Below, one piece after another: positions 26,889-36,113 of a stretch of 64,000 nt of DNA; within the stretch, counting starts at the first letter, position 1, and each line of letters starts with the position of its first letter. The notes beneath the pieces are model-generated. The model had not been told where the DNA came from. It made no database searches and worked only from the letters and a program-made list of their open reading frames with translations. The translations under genes were made by a program, and so were the position numbers. This DNA is from Porphyromonas canoris. Lineage in GTDB: Bacteria > Bacteroidota > Bacteroidia > Bacteroidales > Porphyromonadaceae. The DNA is taken from contig NZ_JQZV01000013.1 of NCBI RefSeq assembly GCF_000769115.1, forward strand, positions 351,603 to 415,602. Reading direction: 5' to 3'.

Positions 26889-27908
26889 ATGCGACATTTG
26901 AATTACCGATGTCTCCTTACAGCCGTGGCATGGCTTTCATTCCATGGACTTGTGTCGGCTCAAGCGCCACCGGGAGGAAATAAGGTTAATCAGGATCCGA
27001 TAAAATCTATCGAGACTGCCATTCAAAAGCAGATGGGAAAAGACTCTCTCGCAATGGCAGATAACCTTAAAACTAAAGACATTAGAAGAACAAAAGAGCT
27101 CAATAAAGCCATAGAGGAATCTATCGCGATGGAGCTAGAGAGAGAGAGACTCGATTTTCCCGCAATGGATATTTACGGTGAAAACTCTTGGCACTCGAAG
27201 TCTGTAAATCCAATAATCGGAACGGCCATTACGGCAATTCCCGATACGTACGACATAGATTGTACCCAATTCACTTCTCCTTTAGGAAACGAAAGTATGC
27301 GTGTAACTTCACGCTACGGATATCGTAAAAGATACCGCCGTATGCATTACGGAATAGATATTGGTCTCAGTATTGGAGACTCTGTTCGTGTTGCATTCGA
27401 TGGAAAGGTTCGCATGGTGAACTATGAAAGGAAAGGATACGGACACTACGTTGTGGTAAGACACCCTAATGGCTTGGAAACTGTGTATGGACACCTTTCT
27501 CGTGCCATTGTAACGGAAGACCAGGTGGTGAAAGCTGGAGATGTGATAGCTCTTGGAGGCAATACCGGAAGAAGTTCAGGTCCTCACTTGCACTTTGAAA
27601 CACGTTTCATGGGTATTCCTATCAATCCGGAGCTTATCATAGACTTCTCAACGGGAATCCCTCATAGTGATGTCTTTACTTTTGTAAAAGGAAGACATAA
27701 AGCGGGAGGTAATGCTTTGGCTTCATCTCGAAAGTCTTCGGCATCCTCTACAAGCAAGAATATTGTCGTACACCGAGTGAGAAACGGAGATACTTTATCC
27801 GAGATAGCCTCCAGGTACGGCACGTCAGTAAATAAAATTTGTAGGCTTAACGGTATAACGCCAAAAACAACTCTCAAGATTGGTAGAGCGTTGCGTATTA
27901 CGGCGTAA
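26889..27908 (+). CDS. M23 family metallopeptidase with C-terminal LysM domain
   Basis: A secreted peptidoglycan endopeptidase of the LytM/NlpD type that acts in the periplasm on cell-wall crosslinks. It has 339 residues with a signal peptide ending SAQA. A helical region of about 80 residues follows. The M23 domain (about 138-250) has zinc-site residues in HYGIDIGLS (H-x3-D) and GPHLHFETRF (HxH). After a Ser-rich linker comes one LysM domain (HRVRNGDTLSEIASRYGTSV). All zinc ligands are present, so it should be an active enzyme rather than a regulatory EnvC/NlpD-like form. Confidence 0.93.
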   Translation: MRHLNYRCLLTAVAWLSFHGLVSAQAPPGGNKVNQDPIKSIETAIQKQMGKDSLAMADNLKTKDIRRTKELNKAIEESIAMELERERLDFPAMDIYGENSWHSKSVNPIIGTAITAIPDTYDIDCTQFTSPLGNESMRVTSRYGYRKRYRRMHYGIDIGLSIGDSVRVAFDGKVRMVNYERKGYGHYVVVRHPNGLETVYGHLSRAIVTEDQVVKAGDVIALGGNTGRSSGPHLHFETRFMGIPINPELIIDFSTGIPHSDVFTFVKGRHKAGGNALASSRKSSASSTSKNIVVHRVRNGDTLSEIASRYGTSVNKICRLNGITPKTTLKIGRALRITA

Positions 27909-28001
27909 GTACCTGTTTGAAGCGACATTTGTTATATATAGAGCAATACCATTTAAGTTAACAAGGTTGAGTCTTTACTGAAAAGATTTCTACCTGAAAA
28001 G

Positions 28002-28049
28002 AAGAGCTACGGTTGCAATCTCTAAGATTGCTTAGCTGTAGCTCTTTTT
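28002..28049 (+). terminator. Terminator after the M23 peptidase gene
   Basis: AAGAGCTAC pairs with GTAGCTCTT, with inner complementarity GCAATCT/AGATTGC, and is followed by TTTTTG. The stem ends 15 bp before the aroK ATG, so a GTG that would start inside the terminator was rejected as the aroK start. Confidence 0.85.
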
Positions 28050-28064
28050 GTGAAGAATAGCGCT

Positions 28065-28649
28065 ATGGCAAAGTATGTTTCGGAAGAGAAAGGATATCAA
28101 CCACTTCCGCCATTGATCCTTGTCGGATTTATGGCAGTAGGCAAGAGTACATTGGGTCGGGTCTTAGCAGAAAAGCTCTCTTACCGATTTATGGATACGG
28201 ATCTTCTTTTGGAGAATCGCTTTCGGACAACCATTTCAGACCTCATAACCTCCCATGGAGAAACTTATTTCAGAGAGAGAGAATACGCCATCGTGCAGGA
28301 AGTGATGGCGCATGAGTGTTCTGTGATAGCGACCGGGGGAGGAGCTCCCTGCTATAAGGACTGCATGAAACAGCTAATGGACAACGGAGTGGTGGTTTAT
28401 CTGGAGTGTCCTTTGGATATTCTTTCTGCCCGTCTGTATCGTTATCGCCATACCCGACCCGCGGTGGCACTCAAAACTGCCGAGGAGATTGCTCTGTTTG
28501 TGAAAGAAAAACTTGCACTTCGAGAGCCTGCCTATCTGCAGGCAAAGTATCGGGTGGATGTCGGCAAGCTGGAAACGGCAGAAGAGGTTCAGGAATGTGC
28601 CGAGCAGATATTGAAGTTGTATCACCGGGAGATTGCGAATAGAGAGTAG
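28065..28649 (+). CDS. aroK: Shikimate kinase
   Basis: It phosphorylates shikimate with ATP in the pathway to aromatic amino acids. It has 194 residues from the chosen ATG. The P-loop is GFMAVGKSTLGR (about 21-32). The shikimate-binding DTD is in FMDTDLLLE, and the second motif is ATGGGAPC, the GGG of the family. The adenine-binding/lid Arg is in YRYRHTRPAV. The frame-open GTG five codons upstream lies at the end of a terminator hairpin, so ATG is preferred. The MATE gene starts directly after its stop. Confidence 0.94.
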   Translation: MAKYVSEEKGYQPLPPLILVGFMAVGKSTLGRVLAEKLSYRFMDTDLLLENRFRTTISDLITSHGETYFREREYAIVQEVMAHECSVIATGGGAPCYKDCMKQLMDNGVVVYLECPLDILSARLYRYRHTRPAVALKTAEEIALFVKEKLALREPAYLQAKYRVDVGKLETAEEVQECAEQILKLYHREIANRE

Positions 28650-29990
28650 ATGGCATCCGTAAAGCATATTCTGAAAATAGCATCCCCCGTATTTGTATCC
28701 CTCATTGCGCAAAATATTGTAGGGATAACCGATACTGCATTTATGGGGCGAATAGGCGAAGTGGCTATGGGTGGATCCGCCATGGCAGTCATGGCATATT
28801 ATTGCGTATTCACTTTGGGCTTCGGACTTGGAGCCGGAACACAGATTTTGGTATCCAAGCGATTCGGAGAAGGTCGGCGGGACGAGATAGGAAGAGTATT
28901 CGGACAAAGCTCCCTTTTGCTTCTTATTGCTGCTCAGCTTTCCTTCTTTATCTGTTACATCTTTGGGGAGTCCATGTTTTATGCGCTCCTTAAAAGTCCG
29001 GACGTTGCAGACGTTGCCACCGAATATTGGCAGTGGCGCATTTGGGGCTTTGTCCTTGCTTTTCAGTCCACCACCTATCGTGCATTTTATATAGGTATAG
29101 GGAAAACGAAAGTGCTTACCTATAATGCCTTCATCATGGCAGTGGTAAACATCGTGCTCGATTACGTCCTTATCTTCGGACACTTTGGTGCTCCGGCATT
29201 GGGTGTAAAGGGGGCTGCTTTGGCAAGTGTCATCGCTGAGGGCTCATCTCTGCTGTTTTACTATTTCTATTCAAGGCTGAGCGGTCATACGGGGGAGTAT
29301 TCTCTCCACTACACCGCCATACGTCTGAACATAAAGCTGATCCGGCAGATTTTCAGACTATCCTTTTATCTCATGTTGCAAGGACTCGTCAGCCTCATGG
29401 TCTGGGCGGTTTTCTTCATCTTCATAGAGAAGTTGGGAGAGCGAGCATTGGCTGTTGCGGCTGTCGCAAGGAGTATCTACATCTTCCTGTATATACCGAT
29501 AAGTTCATATTCTACCGCTGTCCACACCATCGTGGGGCAGACCATCGGACGGAAAGAGGAGGATAAAGTTCCGGGTCAGGTCTTCAAGATTGCAAGGCTT
29601 TCCCTGCTTACGATGAGTGTGTTTGTCGTCATCATCAACCTCTTTCCGCATATCGTCACGGAGATCTTTACGGACGATCTCTCTCTTATCGCGGATGCAG
29701 TCCCGACCCTAAGAGTGATTACCATAGCACTGCTCGGCAGTTCCGTTGCCAATATGTTCTTTGCCGCCGTCTCCGCTACGGGTGCAACCAAGAAAGCGAT
29801 GCAGATAGAGATGGCAACCATCCTTATCTATCTCGGGATGGCCTGGGTATTGACCTACTACTTGAATGCTCCGGTTCACTGGTGTTTTACCGTAGAGGTC
29901 GTATACTATATTATAATAGGAGTCTTCAGTTCGCTTTTTATTATACGGGAGAGGTGGAGACACCCAAAATGGCGAATGTTTCTGGAATAG
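28650..29990 (+). CDS. MATE family efflux transporter
   Basis: An inner-membrane multidrug/toxin exporter driven by H+ or Na+. It has 446 residues and twelve hydrophobic helices in two halves. It starts with the MATE pattern ASPVFVSLIAQNIVGITDTAFMGRIG. The second-half counterpart is around RQIFRLSFYLMLQGLVSLMVWAVFF. The start codon abuts the aroK stop (TAG ATG), so the two are translationally coupled. The substrate is unknown. Confidence 0.93.
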   Translation: MASVKHILKIASPVFVSLIAQNIVGITDTAFMGRIGEVAMGGSAMAVMAYYCVFTLGFGLGAGTQILVSKRFGEGRRDEIGRVFGQSSLLLLIAAQLSFFICYIFGESMFYALLKSPDVADVATEYWQWRIWGFVLAFQSTTYRAFYIGIGKTKVLTYNAFIMAVVNIVLDYVLIFGHFGAPALGVKGAALASVIAEGSSLLFYYFYSRLSGHTGEYSLHYTAIRLNIKLIRQIFRLSFYLMLQGLVSLMVWAVFFIFIEKLGERALAVAAVARSIYIFLYIPISSYSTAVHTIVGQTIGRKEEDKVPGQVFKIARLSLLTMSVFVVIINLFPHIVTEIFTDDLSLIADAVPTLRVITIALLGSSVANMFFAAVSATGATKKAMQIEMATILIYLGMAWVLTYYLNAPVHWCFTVEVVYYIIIGVFSSLFIIRERWRHPKWRMFLE

Positions 29991-30011
29991 CATTTGTCTG
30001 CTTTCGTAGAA

Positions 30012-30042
30012 TTTCTTAACCCGAAACTTTTTTGTATATTTG
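30012..30042 (+). promoter_or_regulatory. Promoter of the YtxH-type gene
   Basis: TATATTTG (30035-30042) with a weak TTTC 19 bp upstream. The ATG follows about 75 bp downstream. Confidence 0.55.
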
Positions 30043-30115
30043 TAATGAGGGGATGTGGAGAACTCTTCTCAGATGAGAAAGTAATGTTATTAACTAACTT
30101 AAATACTACATTAGC

Positions 30116-30406
30116 ATGAAAGGCAATGGTGGAATGAAATTCCTTATCGGTTTTGCAATTGGAGCAGCAGTAGGTGCTGCCGCTGCATATTTTTCTGATG
30201 AAAAGAAACGTAATGACTTTATAGATGATGTATCCGACTTTTCAGACTCTGTAAAGAGTGGAGTAAAGGATGCTTACTACGGAGCTCGCATAAGAGGAAG
30301 AAAGGCTTCTCGTGATCTTCAACGCTACTTGGCAGATGTGAAGGACTCTGCAGAAGGAATGTATGAAGAGGTAAAAGACAAGGCTCTCCGTGCTATGAAG
30401 TCTTAA
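30116..30406 (+). CDS. YtxH-type small membrane protein
   Basis: A small general-stress-type membrane protein of the YtxH family. It has 96 residues. One N-terminal glycine-rich helix (FLIGFAIGAAVGAAAAYFSD) is followed by a long amphipathic, charged helix with DDVSDFSDSVKSGVKDAYYGARIRGRK. An ATG five codons in is possible. The three-gene layout (YtxH-like, holin-superfamily-III-like, small basic protein) is a recurring set in Bacteroidetes and Proteobacteria (compare E. coli YqjD-YqjE-YqjK). Confidence 0.82.
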   Translation: MKGNGGMKFLIGFAIGAAVGAAAAYFSDEKKRNDFIDDVSDFSDSVKSGVKDAYYGARIRGRKASRDLQRYLADVKDSAEGMYEEVKDKALRAMKS

Positions 30407-30650
30407 CTTCCGGCATATACGGAAGATATTTTCAGATCCGATAAATCTCGGATCGTCGGGTAGGTCTTCAATGATCTGCGTTATGTGTGGCTTTGAGATG
30501 AGGTGTGGTCATCGTGTTGTTGCGGAGAGCTTAGAGGCTCTGCGCTCGTCTTGATGGGGCAGATCTTTTCAAAGCCATATTTTTTTAGGTCTGTACTTTC
30601 CGGGGGATAGGGGCAGGTCTTCAGTTATAAATTTGTCCAGTTATACAGAA
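30407..30650. other. Spacer with two hairpins
   Basis: CTTCCG/CGGAAG (30407-30425) follows the stop and may be a weak terminator. GATCCGA/TCGGATC (30435-30454) is a perfect 7-bp inverted repeat with no T-run. No gene was seen. Confidence 0.4.
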
Positions 30651-31082
30651 ATGCAAAAAACATTCTTACAGATCATAGAGGAAACAAAAGAGGACTTCTT
30701 GGCTCTGATCTTTTCTCGCATAGAGCTTATGAAGCTGTCGGCTGTGGAGAAAGGAGTGCCTGTGGGTGTCATTGCCGTTTACGCCACTATCGTGCTCACA
30801 CTGCTCCTTGTGTCCACCACGCTTTATCTGGCTGCGGCCTCTTTTGCACTGAGTCTGCTCTTCACGGAGCTTTATGCCGAGCTGCTCAAAGCACTTTCTC
30901 TTGGCTTCACCATCTCAGGTACGATATTCCTCATACCGGCTCTTTACATGGCTTTTCGGTGGAGACACTACACGGATAGATATTCCGAGAAGTATATCCA
31001 TGTCGTTCTGGATCATTTGGATGAGCAGAATGCCCAAGATGCCATCAAGGATGCCATAGAGGAGAAAGGAGGTAAGGCATGA
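30651..31082 (+). CDS. Phage-holin superfamily III/YqjE-like membrane protein
   Basis: A small inner-membrane protein with 143 residues from the ATG before QKTFLQIIEET; a TTG six codons upstream is an alternative start. It has a cytoplasmic helix, then two long hydrophobic helices (about 39-70 and 78-104, VYATIVLTLLLVSTTLYLAA and ALSLGFTISGTIFLIPALYM), and a charged tail. Despite the Pfam-style holin name, the chromosomal context beside YtxH and a small basic protein suggests a stress/ribosome-membrane tethering role as in YqjE, not lysis. It overlaps the next gene by 4 bp. Confidence 0.78.
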   Translation: MQKTFLQIIEETKEDFLALIFSRIELMKLSAVEKGVPVGVIAVYATIVLTLLLVSTTLYLAAASFALSLLFTELYAELLKALSLGFTISGTIFLIPALYMAFRWRHYTDRYSEKYIHVVLDHLDEQNAQDAIKDAIEEKGGKA

Positions 31083-31528
31083 ACCGTAGCCGTCCGATAC
31101 AAGTCTCTTCCGCAGAAAGGCTGCGAATCAAAAGAGGATTTTACAAGAATGAAATTCGTTCTGCCGAGATGCGTCTCCAGAATAATATAGGCTATCTTTC
31201 CCAAAACATTGGATGGATGCTCTTTGAAGAGCTCAAAGGAGTAGTAGCCGAGAGAGTCCCGGGAGGTGGCAAGCTGCTCGGCTTCCTTGGATTGTTCGAC
31301 CGTTCGAGAGAGAAAACCAGCATACGGACCATAGATCCCGATGCTCGGCAAGAGGAGCAGCAACAACCCTCTGCACTCTCTTCGCTTCTTTCCGGAGTGG
31401 TCAGCAGTCCGATGCTAAGTGCTATCCTTCCTCTGGCAGCCGGTTACATACAGGGTCGGGCTTTCAATCTGGGATTGAAAGCCGTACGCAAAATTCTTTC
31501 TCTTCCTTTTGGTCGCAAAAAGAAGTAG
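31079..31528 (+). CDS. Small basic protein of the YtxH/YqjE cluster
   Basis: Not recognised as a named family. It has 149 residues and is basic at both ends (MNRSRPIQ..., ...LPFGRKKK). An amphipathic middle (LQNNIGYLSQNIGWMLFEEL) is followed by a small hydrophobic patch (SSPMLSAILPLAAGYIQGRAFNLGL). It overlaps the preceding holin-like gene (ATGA), so the two are coupled. It holds the position of YqjK-type proteins, though I see no clear sequence match. Confidence 0.7.
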   Translation: MNRSRPIQVSSAERLRIKRGFYKNEIRSAEMRLQNNIGYLSQNIGWMLFEELKGVVAERVPGGGKLLGFLGLFDRSREKTSIRTIDPDARQEEQQQPSALSSLLSGVVSSPMLSAILPLAAGYIQGRAFNLGLKAVRKILSLPFGRKKK

Positions 31529-31580
31529 TTCAAGCAGATATTGGAGACCATAGAGGGAGTATGGATTGGAAAAATATTCA

Positions 31581-31588
31581 TATATTTG
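31581..31588 (+). promoter_or_regulatory. Promoter -7 box (TATATTTG) of gapA
   Basis: TATATTTG fits TAnnTTTG. It leaves a leader of about 100 nt that contains a small hairpin (GAGACTCC...GGGTCTC, 31601-31623). Confidence 0.6.
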
Positions 31589-31687
31589 TATTGCCTTAGA
31601 CGAGAGACTCCAATAGTGGGTCTCCGTTATTGTAATGCAGATATATGAGGTTTTAATAGATTTTTTTACATTCAAAAAATACGATAA

Positions 31688-32707
<1,020 letters not shown>

Positions 32708-32739
32708 AAAGATGTCGAGACGACATTGATGCTTTGATT

Positions 32740-32940
32740 TTAATCATAAATTAGAGAAGGGGCTGTGCCGGCATTTGTTTGGCATAGCCCCTTTTCGCAT
32801 ACATTAAAATGCGTAGAGTTCAAGGCGATAGGGGTGAGGCTCGACAGAGCATACCGGAGTACCTGACCGATGCCGAATATCGCAAGCAACGCAGTGATCT
32901 GTACCTTATAATACTCTATGTTTTTCTCTCTATTCATCAT
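32740..32940 (-). CDS. Possible small membrane protein (doubtful ORF)
   Basis: A 66-codon minus-strand ORF that reads through the gapA terminator. Its middle is an even hydrophobic segment (VQITALLAIFGIGQVLRYAL) followed by SSLTPIAL, which looks more protein-like than chance. I have the impression that similar short reading frames recur in Bacteroidales genomes, but I cannot check it. The C-terminal third simply translates the terminator. It could be a relic or part of a non-coding repeat. It is listed as a candidate only. Confidence 0.25.
   Translation of the reverse strand: MMNREKNIEYYKVQITALLAIFGIGQVLRYALSSLTPIALNSTHFNVCEKGLCQTNAGTAPSLIYD
32757..32797 (+). terminator. Terminator of gapA
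   Basis: AAGGGGCTGTGCC and GGCATAGCCCCTT form a 13-bp stem with one G-T pair and are followed by TTTTC. It lies 50 bp past the gapA stop. Confidence 0.88.
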
Positions 32941-33107
32941 GACACCCCTTCCGGATGCTCTCCAAAGTGTCGCCGGTGCATTTGAGCCAGAAGCGCTTCC
33001 TTATGGTCTGCTTCTCTTTTCTTTTTCTTCCCCGAAAGGTGTCGGATTCATGGGATAAAAATGTTATTCTCTCGGCTCCGACAGCCCTTGTTTTTGACCC
33101 GTTTTTT

Positions 33108-33655
33108 GGGGATGTTTTATATAAAAACAGAGCGGTAAGATTCTCTCTCCATGCCGATGATTTTCTCTTCTGTTTTGTGTCATTCCAAATTTGTGAGCCT
33201 TTAATTTGTTTGTTATCAGACGAGTATGAGAAATCGCAAATTTGGAAAAAATTTTTTCTCAGTCCGTTTGATGGGGCTTTTTCGAGTTAATAGGTGTGAA
33301 TTTTAACGCCCATGTCTGTAAACGTTTCCTAATAAAGAAATCTTCCTTTTTAGGTGTATTTTAGGAGAAAAATGCTTAATCTTCTGATAGTTAGTGCTTT
33401 GATGGTTTTGGCTAAACACGTTAATCGAATTCGGTAAACGTGTTTAATGAAATCGGTAAACGTGTTCATTGAAAAATTAAACACGTTAAGCCGAAAGAAT
33501 ATGCTCGTTTAGCATTTTGGCTTAACGAGTATCGGAATTTGTGTTAATAAACCGGGGTAGATTTAACAGTTCGGTCGTGCTCTGAAAACGACCCCTCCGA
33601 GCAAAATAGAGAGCAGGAAAAAAGTGGGCATTTTTCGGGATGGAATATATAAAAA
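33108..33655 (-). repeat. Interspersed repeat, copy C (full length, 548 bp)
   Basis: The same element in reverse orientation: on the plus strand it starts GGGATGTTTTATATAAAAAC and ends GGGATGGAATATATAAAAA. All blocks are present and all four ACGT-centred sites are intact. It lies between gapA and the lpd operon. Confidence 0.9.
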
Positions 33656-33786
33656 CAGAGCTTGAAAATGGGGTGAAAAAGCGGTGAAATCTTTCCCGAT
33701 ACATTTTTGTGGTTTCTGTTTTTCTTGTATAAGATGTTTTGTTGATGGATTTTTCTGTTATGGAAATATATAAATAATACTTGATT

Positions 33787-33851
33787 ATGGTTAGATAAAC
33801 CATTTTCTTCTCCGTTTTTAAGTGGAATGATATACTCAATAATGGTTAGAT
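33787..33851 (+). promoter_or_regulatory. Paired dyads upstream of the lpd operon
   Basis: ATGGTTAGAT occurs at 33787 and again at 33842. Each lies in a dyad (TGGTTAGATAAACCA and TGGTTAGATCTACCT). The centres are 55 bp apart, about five helical turns. The second ends about 25 bp before TACTTTTA (33877), a possible -7 box. This is an operator-like layout; the binding protein is unknown. Confidence 0.45.
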
Positions 33852-33929
33852 CTACCTCTATATCAAATATTTGTTGTACTTTTAGAGAGAAAAAGGAGAA
33901 AAGTATAACGAATAAATCTTATATAATAA

Positions 33930-35282
33930 ATGAACTTTGACATAGCAATAATTGGTGGTGGTCCTGCCGGTTACAATGCCGCTGCGAAGGCTTCCGCCGG
34001 AGGTCTCAAGACCGTACTCTTTGAGAAGAGTGAGCTTGGAGGCGTTTGCCTTAACGAGGGTTGCATCCCGACCAAAACACTTCTCTACTCCGCAAAGACA
34101 CTGGAAAGCGCAAAGTCTGCTCTCAAGTACGGCATCAAGATAGACGGAGAAATCTCTTTCGATTATAAGCGAATCATCGCTCGTAAAAACAAGGTCGTGA
34201 AGAAGCTTACAGCCGGTGTGGCGTTCAAGATGAGCTCTTCGGGCGTTGAGGTTGTAAAGGAGTTGGCTACCATTGCAGGGGAGTCGGGCGATGAGTTTAT
34301 CATCAAAAGCGAAAGCGGACAGGAGTATCACGCAAAGTATCTGTTGCTTTGTACGGGTTCGGATACCTTTATCCCTCCCATTCCGGGCTTGGATGGCGTG
34401 GAGTATTGGACCAGCAGAGAGGCTCTCGAGTCCAAAGAACAGCCTCGTTCCATCGTGATCATCGGTGGCGGTGTCATCGGTATGGAGTTCGCTTCATTCT
34501 TCAACAGCATGGGTTCCGAAGTGTCTGTCGTGGAGATGATGCCAGAGATACTTGGAGCAATGGACAAGGAGACTTCGGCAATGTTGCGCGATGAGTATGC
34601 CAAGAGAGGTGTCAGCTTCCACTTGAATACGAAAGTTGTCGAAGTGTTTGACGGAGGTGTCAAAGTAGAAAAAGATGGAGAGACTTTCACCATAGAGGGC
34701 GAAAAGATTCTTGTAAGCGTGGGACGCAAAGCCCGTTTGCAAGGCTTCGGTCTCGAAAATATATCGGTGGAGACCAACCGTGGCGGTGTTGCCGTGAACG
34801 AGTATATGCAGACCTCTCATCCGAGAGTGTATGCAGCCGGAGACGTTACAGGCTTCTCTTTGTTGGCACATACTGCCATACGCGAGGGAGAAGTGGCAAT
34901 AGGACATATCCTCGGAGAGAATGTTCCGATGTCCTACAAGGCTATTCCGGGCGTTGTATATACCAATCCCGAAATCGTCGGAGTGGGCAAGACCGAAGAG
35001 GAGCTTCGTGAGAGCGGAACCTATTTCCGTGTATTGAAGCTGCCTATGGCTTATTCCGGTCGCTTTGTGGCAGAAAACGAGACCGGAAACGGACTTTGCA
35101 AGGTGTTGGTAGACGAGAATGAGACCATACTCGGATGCCATATGCTTGGTAACCCGGCATCGGAAATCATCTTCGGTATGGGCATTGCCATCGAAAACGG
35201 AGAGACTCTCTCTTCTCTCGGAAAGCATGTCTATCCGCACCCGACCGTTGCCGAGATTATCCACGAAGTGCTGCACGACTAA
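33930..35282 (+). CDS. lpdA: Dihydrolipoyl dehydrogenase (E3)
   Basis: A cytosolic FAD enzyme that reoxidises the dihydrolipoyl arm of 2-oxo acid dehydrogenase complexes, passing electrons to NAD. It has 450 residues. The FAD-binding start is IAIIGGGPAGYNAAAKA. The redox disulfide is in GGVCLNEGCIPTK (Cys40, Cys45). The NAD loop is IVIIGGGVIGMEFASFF. A second FAD motif is VYAAGDVTGFSLLAHTAIREGEVA. The C-terminal His-Glu pair is in YPHPTVAEIIHEVLHD. It is the first gene of an operon with lipoate ligase, E2, E1 and flavodoxin, which fits a dedicated E3. Confidence 0.96.
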   Translation: MNFDIAIIGGGPAGYNAAAKASAGGLKTVLFEKSELGGVCLNEGCIPTKTLLYSAKTLESAKSALKYGIKIDGEISFDYKRIIARKNKVVKKLTAGVAFKMSSSGVEVVKELATIAGESGDEFIIKSESGQEYHAKYLLLCTGSDTFIPPIPGLDGVEYWTSREALESKEQPRSIVIIGGGVIGMEFASFFNSMGSEVSVVEMMPEILGAMDKETSAMLRDEYAKRGVSFHLNTKVVEVFDGGVKVEKDGETFTIEGEKILVSVGRKARLQGFGLENISVETNRGGVAVNEYMQTSHPRVYAAGDVTGFSLLAHTAIREGEVAIGHILGENVPMSYKAIPGVVYTNPEIVGVGKTEEELRESGTYFRVLKLPMAYSGRFVAENETGNGLCKVLVDENETILGCHMLGNPASEIIFGMGIAIENGETLSSLGKHVYPHPTVAEIIHEVLHD

Positions 35283-35308
35283 GATAAGAGGAGTCAGATC
35301 GCACACGG

Positions 35309-36079
35309 ATGCCTCACAAGTTTTCCCGTTTTCAGTTTGCACTGCTGCGCGGATCAGAGCCGTCGCTCATTCTTGCTCTGGAAGAGTGGTTGGTGAAGCA
35401 TTCGGAGATCGACATCATACTGCTTTGGCAGACTCACCCTTCTGTTGTGCTCGGAAAGTATCAGAGCGTAGAGAGGGAGACTCGAAAGGCTATCCTCGAC
35501 AGCCGAGGGGTGAGTCTGTACAGAAGATTTACGGGAGGTGGAGCGGTTTTTACCGACGAGGGCAATGTGAACATCAGCGTTATAGGGTCGTGCGAGACCT
35601 TTACCTTTGATGACGCGGTGCTCCTTCAGCTCTCTTTTTTGCACCGTCTCGGCGTGGATGCCAAGGCAGATAACAGAAGAAGTCTGCTTATCGAAGACCG
35701 TAAAATATCGGGCTCGGCGCAGGCTGTATATAAGCAGAGGCAGATTTTTCATGCTACTCTTCTGGTCGAGACAGACCTTTGCAAGCTGGAAGAGATGCTT
35801 CGCCCTGAAAACACAAGCACGGAAAGCGACCTGCCCCTAAGTGTCCGGAGCCATCGCTCTCCCGTCACAAATATCTATACCAACTCCGGAAAAAGCTATA
35901 CGATAACGGAGGTTGAAACACAATACCGGGTGTTCTTGTCGGATCTTGGCTGTAAAGAGACAGACCTGAGCACTCTGTTAAAAAAATCCGACCTGCTGGC
36001 ACTCGAAAGAGAAAAGTATCAAGACCGCTCTTGGGTCATGTTCGGGACAAAAGATCAAAGCAGAACCAAAAACAGATAA
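35309..36079 (+). CDS. lplA: Lipoate-protein ligase A family
   Basis: It attaches lipoate to the lipoyl domain of E2 proteins, here probably that of the next gene. It has 256 residues. The ligase core is seen in LYRRFTGGGAVFTDEGNVNIS (about 71-91), the lipoyl-AMP-binding RRxxGGGAV. The substrate Lys is in RKISGSAQAVYKQRQIFHATLLV (about 132-154). It is shorter than E. coli LplA and lacks most of its C-terminal accessory domain. Placement between lpdA and E2 makes a salvage role for this complex likely. Confidence 0.9.
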   Translation: MPHKFSRFQFALLRGSEPSLILALEEWLVKHSEIDIILLWQTHPSVVLGKYQSVERETRKAILDSRGVSLYRRFTGGGAVFTDEGNVNISVIGSCETFTFDDAVLLQLSFLHRLGVDAKADNRRSLLIEDRKISGSAQAVYKQRQIFHATLLVETDLCKLEEMLRPENTSTESDLPLSVRSHRSPVTNIYTNSGKSYTITEVETQYRVFLSDLGCKETDLSTLLKKSDLLALEREKYQDRSWVMFGTKDQSRTKNR

Positions 36080-36113
36080 GCAAATTATATTAACACTCAA
36101 AACTCAATTTATT

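Noticed and set aside
28050-28064. GTG start for shikimate kinase
   Set aside because: It lies at the end of the upstream terminator hairpin and T-run; the ATG 15 bp on fits the family.
30651-31082. Prophage holin
   Set aside because: No other phage gene is nearby. The YtxH-like and small basic partners match the chromosomal stress cluster.
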